The notes beneath the pieces were generated by a model. It made no database searches and had not been told where the DNA came from. It saw nothing but the letters and a program-made list of their open reading frames with translations. DNA of 64,000 bases, taken from NCBI RefSeq assembly GCF_030272615.1, contig NC_081413.1, positions 717,051,867 to 717,115,866 on the forward strand, written 5' to 3'. Below are positions 1 to 12,235 of this stretch, one piece after another; the first letter of the stretch is position 1; every line of letters begins with the position of its first letter. The position numbers were made by a program, and so were the translations under genes. The stretch comes from Cryptomeria japonica (taxonomy: Eukaryota; Streptophyta; Pinopsida; Cupressales; Cupressaceae).

Positions 1-859
1 ATTGCGAAAATATATTAATTATTTTACTTGAAAATTAGATATACCAAAAGAAAAAGAATTATAATGTATATTTATAATTAATATGTTTAATGATCTATGA
101 AATGAATATAAAATTATAGAATGATTAATTAAAGATGGTTTATTTAAACAAAAGAGCTTTAAAATGAACTTGAAGATAGACATATAAAATGATTGTTTTA
201 AAAGAAAATAATCGTAGAAAAATAAAAATCTAATGACCTAACAAACCTATAGAGGAGAAGATATGAAAAAAAGTTAATAAGCCTATTGAATATTTAAAAT
301 AGCTAAGATATCTATACAAACATTAATGGTATCATTAAATACTTGTATCGTATTTGTGGATATTTTTATAAATATAATTAAAATGAGTATATATAATTTG
401 AATATTTATGTTATATTTAAATTAAAAAACAAATGGTTAGAATATAAGAAAACTAACAATTGATATATGTATGTATGTTAATAAAATTAAAAAACTCTAA
501 GAATGAAATGAAAGAAGATATACAAGTAAAAGAGTAAAAAATAAGAATGAAATTATCAAACTAAAACCCCTTAAAAAATATAGATGAATAGATGAAAAGG
601 TGTAAAAGAAATATTTGGAAGGAAACAATCAAGAAAATAAAAGATATAAAAGCATGTGTAAAAACACAAAAGAGTTTGAACACATTTTAAAATATAGGTT
701 AATATGAATACTGGTGAATAGGTTTATATAAAAGAATCTATTGTAAGACCAAAACTATGAAAGTTTTACCAATTTGTGAAACAAAGGAAATAGGCTAAAG
801 GAGGCTAGGGATGTTCAAGGAGCCAGGGGAATGAGACTTAATAATAGAGGAAGTTGGTG
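1..859. other. AT-rich DNA without a recognisable gene
   Basis: This stretch is strongly A/T rich with stops in all frames. I see no conserved protein motif, RNA gene or clear repeat. It may be old transposon debris, but nothing in it identifies a family. Confidence 0.6.
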
Positions 860-889
860 GCCGAGGGGGAAAATGGTCAATGGGATGGG

Positions 890-1371
890 AGAAGGAAATT
901 GTTGAGATTGGATAGAAAAGGTTTCCAGTAAATAATAAGGCTTCACCCTTCATCTTAGTTAAGTTTTGAGGGGTGATTGTAGATTTCTATGCACTCTTTG
1001 AGTTTCCTTTTGAAGTTGTCTTCTTTGAACAAAATTTGTGTGTTTTCAAGATAAATATGGTGCTTGGTAAACGAGGAATGCTCTACAAGGGCATATTTAA
1101 GGACTCAATTATGCTTAATGCCGACACTATGCTCTTTTATTCAGGTTTTGAAATATCAACCAATTTTACCTATATAAGGTGTGCCATGTGAGCAAACCAC
1201 CTTGTAGGCCCTTGAGTTGAGGAACATATTTAAGGTATTGAGGGAAGGGATATGATTTTTAATCAATAAATGGGGTTTGAAGGCACATCTAAGTCCTATT
1301 TTAAGAAGTATTTTGGATATTTTGTGGGAGATGCTTTTAATGTAGGGAAGGGAGGCAATTAGGAGGTCCAA
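890..1371 (-). pseudogene. Penelope-like GIY-YIG endonuclease domain, broken
   Basis: Downstream of the RT on the minus strand is LPYIKSISHKISKIL, the linker typical of Penelope-like elements, followed by YKVVCSHGTPYIGKIG, which matches the start of a GIY-YIG nuclease core (Y and YIG). After two stops, the same frame continues with IKEHSVGIKH, ALVEHSSFTKHHI and KRKLKECIEIYNHP. The glutamate in KECIEI and the conserved Asn-His-Pro are where the family has its metal-binding Glu and a conserved Asn. This domain normally nicks the target for target-primed reverse transcription. The copy is inactive because of the stops. Confidence 0.8.
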
Positions 1372-2120
1372 GGGTCAGGTTGGTTTATGGTCAAGAAACC
1401 CATTTTTTATTGGCCAAGGGTTTTGGTGATTTGATTGTTTGAGTACCCATGTAATCTAAAAGCTTTTAGAATGTGTCAAACCATAGTTTAGGTGGTCCTC
1501 ATCACAAATCTAATAGACTCTCATAGCTAGGATTTTGAGGACACCAATGTTTTGGCTCGGATGGTGATGAGAAAAGGAGGTAAGGTAGAGGTCATGATGG
1601 GTGGCTTTGGGAAACATCCAATGACCAAGGGATCCATTTTGTTTTTTAATGAGAAAAATGTGAAGGAAAGGGAGTTGATTAGTTGATTCAAGTTCCTTGG
1701 TGAAGGAAATGCAATGTGTTATATTGTTGAGGTGAGGACAATACTCTTCTAACTTATCATGGCCATGAGGCCAATAAACATCAGTATCATCCACATAAAG
1801 TTTCCACCATCTTGGCTTGAGAAGGAAGGAGTAGAGGACAATTTGTTCAAATTTCTCCATGTAAAGGTTAGTTATGATGGGGGAGAGGGGGGAGCCCATA
1901 GCTACACCATCAAATTGTTCATAAAGAGCACAATGGAAAGAAAAAATGTAGATCTTAAGCATAATTCTACTAAGGAGTATATTTGACACTTGTCTAACAA
2001 TCTCAATAGGAATAAAAAGTAGGAACTTTGGTGAAGAGAGAAACAACATTGAATCTCACCAAGAGGTCATTGTTCTCTAATTTACAAGATTAGACAATTT
2101 TGCAAGATCTAAACATAGTC
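1372..2120 (-). pseudogene. Penelope-like reverse transcriptase, broken
   Basis: The minus strand encodes the palm and thumb of a Penelope-type RT. In order I see DLLVRFNVVSLFTKVP (around 2090-2030, one frame away from the rest), then FDGVAMGSPLSPIITNLYME, then the catalytic box YVDDTDVYWPHG, then LPFLHI followed by HHPSQNIGVLKILA, and a thumb segment starting ICDEDHL after a stop near 1510. The YVDD box supplies the catalytic aspartates, and the following WPHG is characteristic of Penelope RTs as opposed to LINE or LTR enzymes. A frameshift near 2035 and stops near 1510 and 1450 make it non-functional. The longest open stretch is 1510-2049. Confidence 0.85.
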
Positions 2121-2160
2121 CAAAATAGAAGGATTGCCAAATAGAATCCACATTAGGAAA

Positions 2161-2661
2161 TTTTACAAGATTTTCCCATATGTAACATATCAACTTTTAG
2201 GAGAAAATAAAATCCAGTGCTTCAATCTAAAATAACTAAAAAAAGATTCAACTCCAAATCAGTATCATGTAGAACATAGATAATCAGACATAATATGTGG
2301 ATTTACAAGACTCAAACACCAAGATCAATGCTAGACTCAATTTTCCAAACAAAACCACATAAGAGTAATAATAGATAAATAAGAACCCTCCAACAAGCCA
2401 TGCAAATCTATAACTGTCTTCATCTAGAACACATTGAATACAACCATATCACAGATCTATATGCCATAGATTTTCATTAAGATGTAAAACGAGTAAAATC
2501 ATCTCCATAAATTTGAAATTTTCTTAAATATTCAAACATTCACATCATACATGCCATTTGAATAATAGAATATGTATAGATATATAAACCAATAGCTAAT
2601 TTTTTTGCAGCCCAATAGGAAAATCAAGTTATCCAGGAGCTTATAACATATGAAACATATC
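2161..2661. other. AT-rich spacer, nothing recognised
   Basis: The stretch lies between the Penelope-like remnant and the 5' LTR of element A. No conserved coding motif, repeat or RNA gene was recognised. It could hold the badly decayed N-terminal part of the Penelope-like element, but I cannot show that. Confidence 0.5.
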
Positions 2662-3683
2662 TGTATACACCTAAAAATGGTCTGAAGATAATTAATTAAA
2701 CAAGCAATTATTTAATTAATCTCCCTTCCCAATTTAATTGAATTCATCAACAATTTGATTAAATAACCCCTTTCATCTACTTATTAATAAATCTAAGGAT
2801 TTATTTAATAGGTTTATTTCACCCCTTTGATTAATTAATTCAAATTAATTAATTCCCTCCACCAAAATCATTTCTTCTAAATCCCTAATTAATTAAAACA
2901 AATCAAATTCATGAGTTGTTGAGATTAATTAGTCTTTTCCCATTATTTGAATTTTTAAATTCAAATTCTCCTAACTTCTACCACTCCTAAACCTAACCAT
3001 TCCTAAACCTAACCCATTCTACCTACCCACCATGTCCCCTTTCATCCAACATCTTCTAGAACCTTTGTGACACTTGTCACTAAGTGTTCCCTTTCATCCA
3101 AACTCTTCTAGAAGCCTCTTGACACTTGTCACCATAGAGATGACAAATGTTCCCTTTAATCCAACCCCTTTGCCAACCTCCTCCAATTTAACCATTGATA
3201 TCTTCAGATCAATATTGATCATTGATTCTTGCTAAATCACCCCTAGCCTTGGAAAATCCTATAAATAGACCTCATTTTGAGCAATATGGATCCCATCTCA
3301 TTCTCATCTTCTGCATTGTTACTATAGGCATCTAGCTTCTAATTTATCATCTTTGGCAATGTTATCATGCTTAATTTTAGCTTAATTGCATCTTAATCTT
3401 AGTTCATTTTATAGATCAATCATGAAATCATATAGCTTAATCATGCTATTCTTGCTAGATCATGCATTTTCATCATTCAAATCCTCCATCTAAGTGCAGT
3501 CAAGTCATTGGAGTATGCATATTCAGATCTGAGAGCATTTTTCATACTTGCATTTACTAGGAGGCAATAAGTCGATTAGCTATGGTTTTACATTTCATTG
3601 ATTTAATTCACTAACCATTGCTTGTAATGATATATTGAGTGCATTGTGTTTGTAGGTACATGTATACTTCACAAAGAACGACA
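2662..3683 (+). repeat. 5' LTR of element A
   Basis: It begins TGTATACACC and ends AACGACA directly before a primer-binding site. The 3' third (about 3330-3680) resembles the end of the LTR of element B (29080-29353), including a shared GAGGCAAT/AAGGCAAT block and a similar run-up to the binding site. A TATA box lies at 3260. No partner LTR is in the window, so the 5' edge rests on the TG start and on similarity alone. Confidence 0.65.
3260..3267 (+). promoter_or_regulatory. TATA box in the LTR of element A
   Basis: The sequence TATAAATA sits in a locally C-rich context about 420 bases before the LTR end, as expected for the U3/R border of a plant LTR. Transcription would start roughly 30 bases downstream. 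No expression evidence is available. Confidence 0.5.
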
Positions 3684-3706
3684 TTTTGGCACCCACCGTG
3701 GGGCCG
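3684..3706 (+). other. Primer-binding site of element A
   Basis: The sequence TTTTGGCACCCACCGTGGGG follows the LTR immediately. Element B has the nearly identical TTTTGGTGCCCACCGTAGGG in the same place. Binding sites of this shape are known from Tat-type Ty3/gypsy elements. Which tRNA primes it was not determined. Confidence 0.7.
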
Positions 3707-4003
3707 AAATCATCATTTTTGGCCTCTTAATCTTCAACAAACTTCATCTCTGTTCGACTTTGTTTCAGAAATTCGTACGAGTTTCTTTTCCGGCTCGTAC
3801 GAACTTCCTTTCAGCCTAGGACGATAGACAATCCTAACTCGTACGAGGTGATTCTTTTGTCATATGACATCCTTTTATTCATTGCAAATTGCTGATCCTG
3901 TGTCGTACAATCTCCTTTTCATTGTCGTACATGAGCTAAATATTTGTCGTACGAGTTTCTGCTTTGGAATTTCCTAATCGTTCTAGCTCATTTCTGTTTC
4001 GTA
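3707..4003 (+). other. Leader of element A, part 1, with TCGTACGA repeats
   Basis: This is untranslated leader with no open frame of note. Motifs close to the palindrome TCGTACGA recur, for example near 3775, 3796, 3840 and 3948, with degenerate copies near 3905 and 3926. The LARD-like element inserted into one such motif: the 5-base duplication TCGTA (3999-4003) is part of it. The leader resumes at 25306. Confidence 0.6.
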
Positions 4004-5586
4004 TGTAATGCCCCTACCCTAGCCGGCCTTGTAAAACCTGTTTGACCCTGGTTGACTTCCTATGTGGCATTCTTGAATGCTGGATTTACTGTTATATAAT
4101 GTTGTAGATTAGACTATATGAATATTGTGCGTACCTATTATTGTGCTTTTGCATCGATTCTTGTGTAAATGTAAATTGTTCCCTAATTCTTGTTATAAAT
4201 CTCGAGCTAACGCTTTCATTTAATATGTATATATATGTATGCTTGCGTGACTCATGGTTGCAGGAGATTGCAGGTACTATACTGCCTAGGTGCGAGGTTC
4301 ATCTCCTTTAGGATTCGCAAGGTTGAGTATACCTCCTTCATCCTTAGGATTTGGATTAGGTGGTCATAAAACTCTTGTCTTGCCTTAGCCATGATTAGGT
4401 GAGCATCGTGTGTGATCCATAGGGTTCCTTTGTCGTTTGGGTTGCGTGTCATGTGATTGGTGGACTTTCTTGGTTTGCGTGCCTTGTATGTGGGGAATGG
4501 AGTATTTTATCCTAAGTATTTAATTCAATTTAATGTGTGGATGTACGCATTAGTAATTGAGAAATTTAAAATAGATAGTTTTCTTTTATATGATTAATCG
4601 TTAATTTAAGAGATGGCTTTATTTTTATTTGTAGCAAGCTTAAGTATTTAAATTGAATTAATGTGTTCATTTATGCATTAGTAGTTGAGGAATTAAAATA
4701 AATAGGTTTCCTTCATGAGATTAGTCATTTATTAAAAAGATCGCTTTATTATGTGTAGCGAGTTTAATTTAATAGTTAATTTTAAATAACGAATTTAATT
4801 AGTTTATGCGTTTTAAAAAAAGAAGATTTAAAGTCTTTTGGAAATAGAAATAATTTAACCACTTTTGCATTTTGGAAATGAAAGGGTAAATTTTATTATT
4901 TAAAGAAAATCATTTTTAATTGGTAGAGTTTGATATAGTGTAAAAGATTGATTTTTGGAAATTAATTTAATTTAAATACTTTACCCTTGCCAATAGTTCG
5001 AAATATAAATGTTGGCTTAATTAATATTGAGAAATTAAAATTAAGATCAAATAAGAAAGAAGTATATTAATTAGAAAATCAAGTTAAAATAATTTAATAG
5101 TTGAAAAGAATTATTATTTCTTTTTATTTTAAAAGGGCTTAAATTTCGAAATTAGGAATTAGGTCAAAATGGGTTCCCATTTAACCTAGGTTGAAAAATA
5201 TTTCTGGGTTGTTGAATTTTTGGGGATTTTGGGGAAGGATGGATTTTTCTACAGCTGCAGGTTGGGCTCTTCTTCAAAATTCTTGCCAAGAATGCTAAAG
5301 GAGGTAGGTTTCTTGTTTATCTTTTATTTCATTATAAATCAAAAGAAAATGTGTTTGGTTCATTCTCATGAAATTCTGGTTTTTTTTTTCTTAAAAATGG
5401 AAAGATAATCCATGGATGTTCTTAAAATTTGAGTTCTAGTTTTGAAAATATTGGTGGATATTGGACCAAGAATGTCTATATGGTTTTGTGATTTAGCAAA
5501 TCTTGCCCATTTGAAAGTTATTGGGTTTTTGGGAAAATCATGGACTTGCTGGGAAAATCTCCCCATTTGGTTGTTTTGAACATTCT

Positions 5587-5587
5587 A

Positions 5588-5634
<47 letters not shown>
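5587..5634. repeat. AT dinucleotide microsatellite
   Basis: An uninterrupted run of alternating A and T (about 24 units) lies within the LTR. The partner LTR has a shorter run at about 22411-22430, showing slippage after insertion. Confidence 0.95.
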
Positions 5635-5635
<1 letters not shown>

Positions 5636-5763
5636 GTGACTGTGAATGAAAAAGATTTAGTTTTGTTTTTGTTTATTAATATTTTATATTTTTTGGGGGG
5701 GTTATTGTTTTGATTCTTTTTTTTCAAAAAAAAGAAGAAAAAAAAAAAAAGTAAGTCGAAATA

Positions 5764-5955
5764 TTGGGGGGTGGGGGGGCGCGTGAAGGTTTGGCGGCGG
5801 AGGAGTTGAAGCTCGCGCTGCGCCGCCTCCCCTTCCTCCTCCCCGCGGGAGTGCCGCAGGGTTTCCCTGTGCTTGCGGAGGCTACCTGCGGTGGTCGCAG
5901 GGGGGAGCTGCGGGCCTCTCCTGTGATGGGAGGTGGGCCTCGCAGTGGCCCCAGT
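5764..5955. other. GC-rich island inside the LTR
   Basis: About 190 bases are rich in G, C and CpG within an AT-rich LTR, bordered by poly-T, poly-A and poly-G runs. The partner LTR has a related island at about 22589-22790 with many differences and indels. An open frame crosses it (MGGGGAREG and onward), but the partner does not keep the frame, so I do not call a protein. It may be a regulatory or CpG-rich promoter-like segment. Confidence 0.55.
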
Positions 5956-7269
5956 TTTTTTCTTAAGTTTTTTTTAAAACAAAAAAAATATAAATAAATA
6001 GACCCCAATGAAAATGTAAAATAAAATAAAACTTGTTTCATCTTAAACTTATTTTTAATGATTATTAATTACCTTCTTTTATTATTAATTATTATTAATA
6101 TATAGTTATCAATGAGGGTTAATAAATATGTATTAATTGATAATTAATTCAAGAACGGTGTATTATTAAATCTTTTTTAATATACACATTTCATTAATGG
6201 GGTTAATAAGTATGTGCTAGTTAATAATCATTTTAGGAAATTGGAAAATAGGAATGTTATTTCATTGTGTATTATTTTTTTGGGATACTTAAATAATATA
6301 TTTTTGGAAATATTAGGAAAGGGAAAAAGTATGGTTCGGAACATTTGGCAAGTAAATGATATTTTCATTTAGTAGAATAAATTGTTAATTTATATTTTTT
6401 TCTTCAATTTGGGAAATAGGCAAGATTGTACTAGTGCAATTGTGGTATTGGATTTATCTTGTAATGGTGTTTTGTGTTTTCTGTTATTGAATTTTTTGTT
6501 GAGAACTTAGATCATCCAGAAAACCTGATCAACCTTTTAATGTTTAAATTAATTTGGGAAAAGATTGTATTTCTTTTTCCAGTTATAGCTAATGCAAGTT
6601 TCAGATTTCTGTATTCTCCTTTGTTTATAGTAATGGCATACCTTGGTATGTTGTTTGGACCCTGTCATCTGGTTGTTTGTGTTTGACCATAGTTGGTCAA
6701 GTCCCTAGCTAGAGTACCGTCAGACAATGGACATTTGTACTTTCTTTTAATATGTTTAGTTGGATCCGTCTCTATGTAGGAATCATTTAGGACTTTTTTG
6801 ACCGAAGTGGTCGTTGTATAGTGGTTGTGTTTGCCTAAACGATAGAGATGTAATAGACTTGAAAAATCATGTAATCCTAACTATACTAATTGTCAGAGGG
6901 GTCTTGTAGTTGAGCAGACCCAGAGATGTAGCCCTCTAGGGGTGAACTCTGAGATCATATCTGTGTTATGTGATGCTTTTGTCTCTCTTATTTCATACTT
7001 TAAGTTATCATGTATGGTTGTATTTTGTAAGTGTATAATGGAAATTTAATGAAGCTAAATCTCAAGTGCATGAATTTAGTCATCTTGTTAAATGTATTAA
7101 TTAGGGTCATAAAAGATTGTAAATATGATTACGGAAAAGTATTTTGTTAATATTAGTAAAAAGAAGTAATAATGGAAAGAATCTCACTAGGTTTCAACTA
7201 TTGGAATTAACTTGTCATAAAGCTTGTAATTGGAATGTAATGAATGGAAAACAAATATTGGAGTAACTG

Positions 7270-8140
7270 TCACAATATCTAAATTGAATTCTAATGGATG
7301 AACCTCATTTGGGTATTTACCTTTTTATCTTAGTAAATGAACATAGTCATGTTAGCTATATTTCATTAAATTGGATGAATTCATTTAGTTATTTACGTTT
7401 TATTCTAAACAAATAATCCTTACCAGATTAGTTTATAATTGGGTGAACTCAAATTGGTTACCCTCATTATAACCTTAATAAATGATCTGCAACATAATTT
7501 GAACTAAAATGGGAGAACTCATTTAGTTGTTTATATCTTAACCATAGCAAATGCATTTCTTCATATTAACTTTATTTTAAACTACAAAGAGTGAACTCAT
7601 TTAGTTAGTTATATTTTAATCCTAATGGATGATCGCCACTATGTACTTATAATTTTAATCCTGATCGAATGAATATCATCTTGCTAACTATATTTTAATT
7701 AAATGGATGAACTCATGTTGCTATATTACATTTTCACGTTAATGAATTGATCTCCATCTCTGAGTATTATTTCAACTTGAATGGAAGAACTCTGTGGCTA
7801 TTTACATTTTATCCTCCATAAATGAACTACAACTTATTAGTTGGTTATGTTTAAAACCAAATGAAGGAACCTCATTTTATTATTTACAACTTAATTCTTA
7901 ATGAATGAATCTCATCTCATTAGCCATACTTTTAACTATAAAGGATGATCTCATTTGTGGTTGGTTACTTTTAAACCTAAATGAAGGAACTTCGTTATAT
8001 TAGTCACTTTGTATCTAAAATAGATGAACTCGTCAAGTTAACCCTACTTAAACCTTAATGGGTGGACTCTTAAGTTAATTATGTTCTAACTTCATTGAGT
8101 AAATATCCTCTTGTTAGCCTCATCCCCAATCTTAATAGAT
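7270..8140. repeat. Degenerate tandem array, about 37-base unit
   Basis: A unit of the form ATGGATGAACTCATTTAGTT, followed by an A/T-rich TTTACATTTTAA-like half, recurs about every 37 bases, for example near 7301, 7338, 7376, 7443, 7513, 7589, 7706, 7864, 7945 and 8024. Many neighbours pair into a 70-76 base step. The same array occurs in the partner LTR at about 24110-25000, so it predates the insertion. Confidence 0.7.
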
Positions 8141-8465
8141 GAAACGCTTCCTAAATTCTAAAATGTCAAATCATCGAACATAACATATCCATGTCTTAAG
8201 CATTAAATCGTAATTAAGATATCCAACTTAATTGGATCAGATGTCGCGAGTTGAGTTAGGTGTAAGGTTATGTAATCGTGTTGGGAAACTCCTTAGGTTC
8301 ATTTAGTCTTCCACTATGTTATCTAAGCTTTAGATAACTCCAAAATTATCTTAATGTCGTGACTTATTATTATCACTCTTAGTTACTATTTAAAAAAAAT
8401 ATATTTACACTCCATTTGAGTGTTTTTAACTTAAACCCTTCGGGGTTTCCTGGCGGGGCATTACA

Positions 8466-8479
8466 CTTGGTATCAGAGC
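8466..8479 (+). other. Primer-binding site of the LARD-like element
   Basis: CTTGGTATCAGAGC follows the LTR directly. TGGTATCAGAGC is complementary to the 3' end of plant initiator tRNA-Met, a common primer for plant LTR elements. Confidence 0.85.
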
Positions 8480-11400
8480 CCATGTTGCAACACTGGGATC
8501 TCTAGTTATGCTTGTGCCCTTAGTTGGTGTGTGGTGTGTCTACCCTATGTTGTATGCTTGTCCTCTTGATGTGTGAATGTGATTGAGCAAACCCTACTTG
8601 TGTGAAATGCGTGTGTTCACACCTTGTTTGCACCTTCTTGATGTGGGTGTTTTGGAATGATTATAGGTGTTTTGTCTGCTTATTAATGTCTTGGTCTACG
8701 ACTTCTCTTATTCTAAAAGAGAATCATATGTACCTTTGTTCTTGATTTGTTTTAATCTTTTGACTAATCCATTTGGGTTGGTTGGTATTGTCTTGAATCT
8801 AAAAGTATGACATGTGCTTGTTATGGTTATGATCTGTCTTAGTGTTGTCCACTTGAAGGACTAGTATGACAAATATTAAATGCTTATTATGTAGTAAATT
8901 GAACGATTATCACCCTTTCTCACCTCTCTCTCTAGAAATTTAAAATGCTTGTTATATGTGCAACTATCCCTTAAATATGAGTTTTCTCTTTGCAAGAGAA
9001 AGGTTGTGACTCCTTGAGCCCTTGTGTGAGCCTTATAATGCTATGTGTTTTTAGACTGTGAAAGGGATTTGGTCAGAAAGTTAATATTGGTTATTGAGAG
9101 AAAATTGTATGTTTACATTAAGGATTCTCCATGCACTTTGTAGGAGTAATATAATTAAAGTCTATCTTAAGTAAGGTGCATTAATATGCGCATAGTTGAT
9201 TTTGTGAAAATTGCTTTGTTGTGAAAGAAGTACCAAAAGAGAACATGTTATAGTAGCTTCAAGAGTGTATTAATGTGTTCCACGAAAGATTGTTTTATGT
9301 GCTTCTTCAAACCAGTTTGATTTAGGACCTATTTTAGCAACGCTCCATTTAACTTGCTTTGGATATAGATAATTGTCTTATTGTGTTTAGAAAGAGCAAA
9401 TGAAAGATTTGTTAATTTGTATGCATTAATGTGTAATATTTAGTAGATAGATCCTCATTTACCTTCTTGTCATAATTCGACTTTCAATGTTAGGTTTGAT
9501 GTATTATTGTATTGTATTACGAATAGTGAGTGTTCTCAAGAAGACTTGTATTACCGAAAAATTGTTTGTCTTGAATTCTTGTTCGGAAAACTAGCACATT
9601 ATAGTGCAACAACAATAATTGGAAATGTCATGCTAGGTTGTTTTGGCACCCTCCTAAAAGATAGCGAAATGAAAACCATGCAACTAAAATGATAGACTTA
9701 TATCTGAGCATATAGTGTGATTTGGTAGATCTTGTGTATTCATAGGAAATAGTTGATTTTCCAACTCTCTTCCTCCTCTTTCCTAAAATATAAGGTTGTT
9801 GTTTTTGAAATACTATTAAGAATGCAATGATTTAAGAAGAAGTTTTATAATGCATATGAAGTTGTATGTTTTCTTTTGGCTTCTAATTGAAAGAGGAAAG
9901 TTTTTCGCCTTGGAAAAGAAAATTGCATAGTTAGTAATGTGAATGAAAATGCTTGGTGGAAATTGAGAAAGCTATCGGAATGACGTTATTTCCTTGTGTA
10001 AATTTGAATTGTTAAGAATTTCAGAATGTGTATCTAGAGTAAACTTTATTTAGTGATTCATGTGTAAAGCATAATTAAAACTTCCCTTAAGTAGATGTTA
10101 GCGTAGTGTAAAGTACTCCCCGTAAATGTGACTAAACTAGTAATGGTGCTATTCCTTGCGTGTTGTAAGAAACTTGTACTTTCTAAGTGTGCCCATGGGA
10201 TGGTGAAGTAATCAACCATGGAGGATATGTTTGCTTATGAGTATGGGAAACCATACCTATTTATGTGATGTTGCATATTTGTTCCCTTACTGAGCGCCAA
10301 CCCACGGGTTGTTGATAAGTCAGTATGTGATGGGGTAGTATTAGGAGTCACCATTCCTTGAATAGTATGTACAACGTGCGAGTAATGTCGACACGAAGCG
10401 ACTTTAGCTTCCCTATCTCGAGGAAAAATATAGTTATATAATGAAACTGTATTATAGGTGTACTCAATACTTTCCCTTATGATGAATCAATTTATGAGGT
10501 TCATGTGTGTCAGCCTAATTCCTATCCCTTATTTTGAGCATATGGATGACAGTTCTTGAGCATATTGATGGATCTTATTGGAGCATCTTTTGCCTTGTCT
10601 TCATGAGAGGCATGTTATTCTCCTTACATGAGTTGCCAATTGACTAGTGTTGGTAGACTTGTGGGTAGACCTTAGCCATGTATACCTCTGGCTTATGGTG
10701 AGTATCCTGAGAGGAACATTGCTATGCGGGGTGTGACCGGTGCGTGCCTTATCTGTGAGGTACACTACCATGAGAGATACGTCCATTGCGTGCCCTGTCT
10801 GCTTGGAGTATTGCCATGCCGTGCTGAGACACAATGCGAGATGTAGTAGGCATTTCCATGCGGCTTACCGACAGGTATAGGGTAGAGCCATGCAGCGTGA
10901 CGACGTGATGCAGGGTGATGTCAAGGTGCACACTGCCATGCCATGTGGATGTGTGACTAGGCCACACCACATGATGAGCTACTGTGATAGCTAGATGATT
11001 GTTCCTTCCTTCCTCGTTGGTGGCTAGCTGCTAGTCACGTAGTGATGTAATGTGCACTTATGATCTTCTTTTATTATTTATTTATTATTTATTTCCTTGT
11101 GGGCTAGCAATTTATTTTATTTTGACCTTGAAGGTTTAGCCATGATCTTGCAATCTTGTTTTTACTTGATTTGATGTTGCAATTACGGAATGATTTTCTT
11201 ACCTTACTGTTGGAATTGGCGATTATTATCTTTATTCTTCTATACTTGGGTGGCTAAAGTGGTTTATCCTTATTGTTTTCGTATGCTGGTCTTGTGTCAC
11301 AATGTGAATTCCTCTCCAAGAATGTAGGAGACGGTCTTGGATGAGTGTATACGAGGAAGTAGACATAGGGAACCTTGAGGATGGAGGTATGTGAGGCTGT

Positions 11401-12235
11401 GAGACAGCTAGGATCCACTACCTACCTATGAGTGGTGACTATCTCTTGGAGGCTAAACACCTTACACAACAAGGGATATTCACGAGGGTCTTGTATGGAA
11501 GGTAGCACTGCTATGGTGTACCCTAGCACCATCAAGCCCTTGAGTGAGATGTTGGATATTGATGATCATGTATTTGTTCTGAGAGCAGACATAGAGATGT
11601 TGATCGTGCATGTTACCTTTGACCGAGCATTAGACATGCTCACATGTGGCCTTTTGTGTTGTGCAAACCAGTTATGTGGATGGTTATTATGTGTAATCAG
11701 GGATTAAATGGTATTAACTTGTCACTATGTTATGGGGCATAGTCATTGGAAAGGTTCTTGTATGTCTGGAAAGTGTAAACAATTGAGTTCTTACGTTGCT
11801 CTTATTTGTCGAAAGTTAACTTGGTTGTAGAAATTGATATTTGAAGCTAGTTCTATACGATAAAGTTTTGTGAAAGAGATGAATTGGTGAAAGAATTGGA
11901 TCTTGATGGCATGTTTTCTTGTCATGTTTGATAGTTGAGTATGGTAACTATTGTCTATATCTTGTAATACATTCATTTGGTGTAATGAAAGGAAGGAAAA
12001 AATTCTCGTTTCTCTACTATGATTGTGTGTAAATTCTAGAATATTTTAAGAAGTGTATGATTTTAGATGCATTATGCTAATGGATAATGACATTCATAGA
12101 TGATTTATAAATAATGTTTTAAAATGTTGACAAAATAGTCATTTGTGCAAATTGATAATTGTTAATTGAGTTTAAGGGCTAATACGTGTCGTATGACTTT
12201 CGCTTAGCCTTGCGACTTCCAGGAGTAAGTCGGAG
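8480..12235 (+). other. Non-coding internal region of the LARD-like element
   Basis: About 3.75 kb without any recognisable gag, protease, RT, RNase H or integrase motif on either strand. Open frames are short (the longest about 90 codons, 11432-11707) and match nothing I know. A segment at about 10600-11000 is noticeably more G/C rich. In LARD elements the internal domain is thought to be kept for RNA structure and packaging; whether that holds here is unknown. Confidence 0.7.

Larger units (their letters stand above)
860..2160 (-). mobile_element. Penelope-like retroelement remnant (RT plus GIY-YIG endonuclease)
   Basis: Read on the minus strand, this region gives a reverse transcriptase followed by a GIY-YIG endonuclease, an order diagnostic of endonuclease-bearing Penelope-like elements. 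Frameshifts and stops interrupt the coding sequence, so it is dead. No terminal repeats or clear 5' start were found; similarity fades above about 2160 and below about 860. Dryad Penelope-like elements are known from conifers and have been attributed to ancient horizontal transfer from arthropods, so this fragment supports a conifer source. Assignment to Dryad itself is an inference. Confidence 0.85.
4004..8465 (+). repeat. 5' LTR of the LARD-like element
   Basis: It is 4,462 bases long, with TGTAATGCCCC/GGGGCATTACA ends. Compared with the other copy by eye it differs by a few percent plus small indels, such as a 9-base difference near 4050 and a longer dinucleotide run near 5600. It holds a GC-rich island (5764-5955) and a degenerate 37-base tandem array (7270-8140). 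There is no credible coding region; the short open frames in it are not conserved between the two LTRs. Confidence 0.9.

Noticed and set aside
1510-2049. Minus-strand RT as a LINE
   Set aside because: The WPHG after YVDD, the linker and the downstream GIY-YIG motif fit Penelope-like elements, not LINEs.
5587-5634. AT run as a regulatory TATA element
   Set aside because: It is a microsatellite that differs in length between the LTRs; no sign of promoter function.
5764-5997. Open frame in the GC-rich LTR island
   Set aside because: Not kept in frame in the partner LTR; G/C-rich DNA gives few stops by chance.
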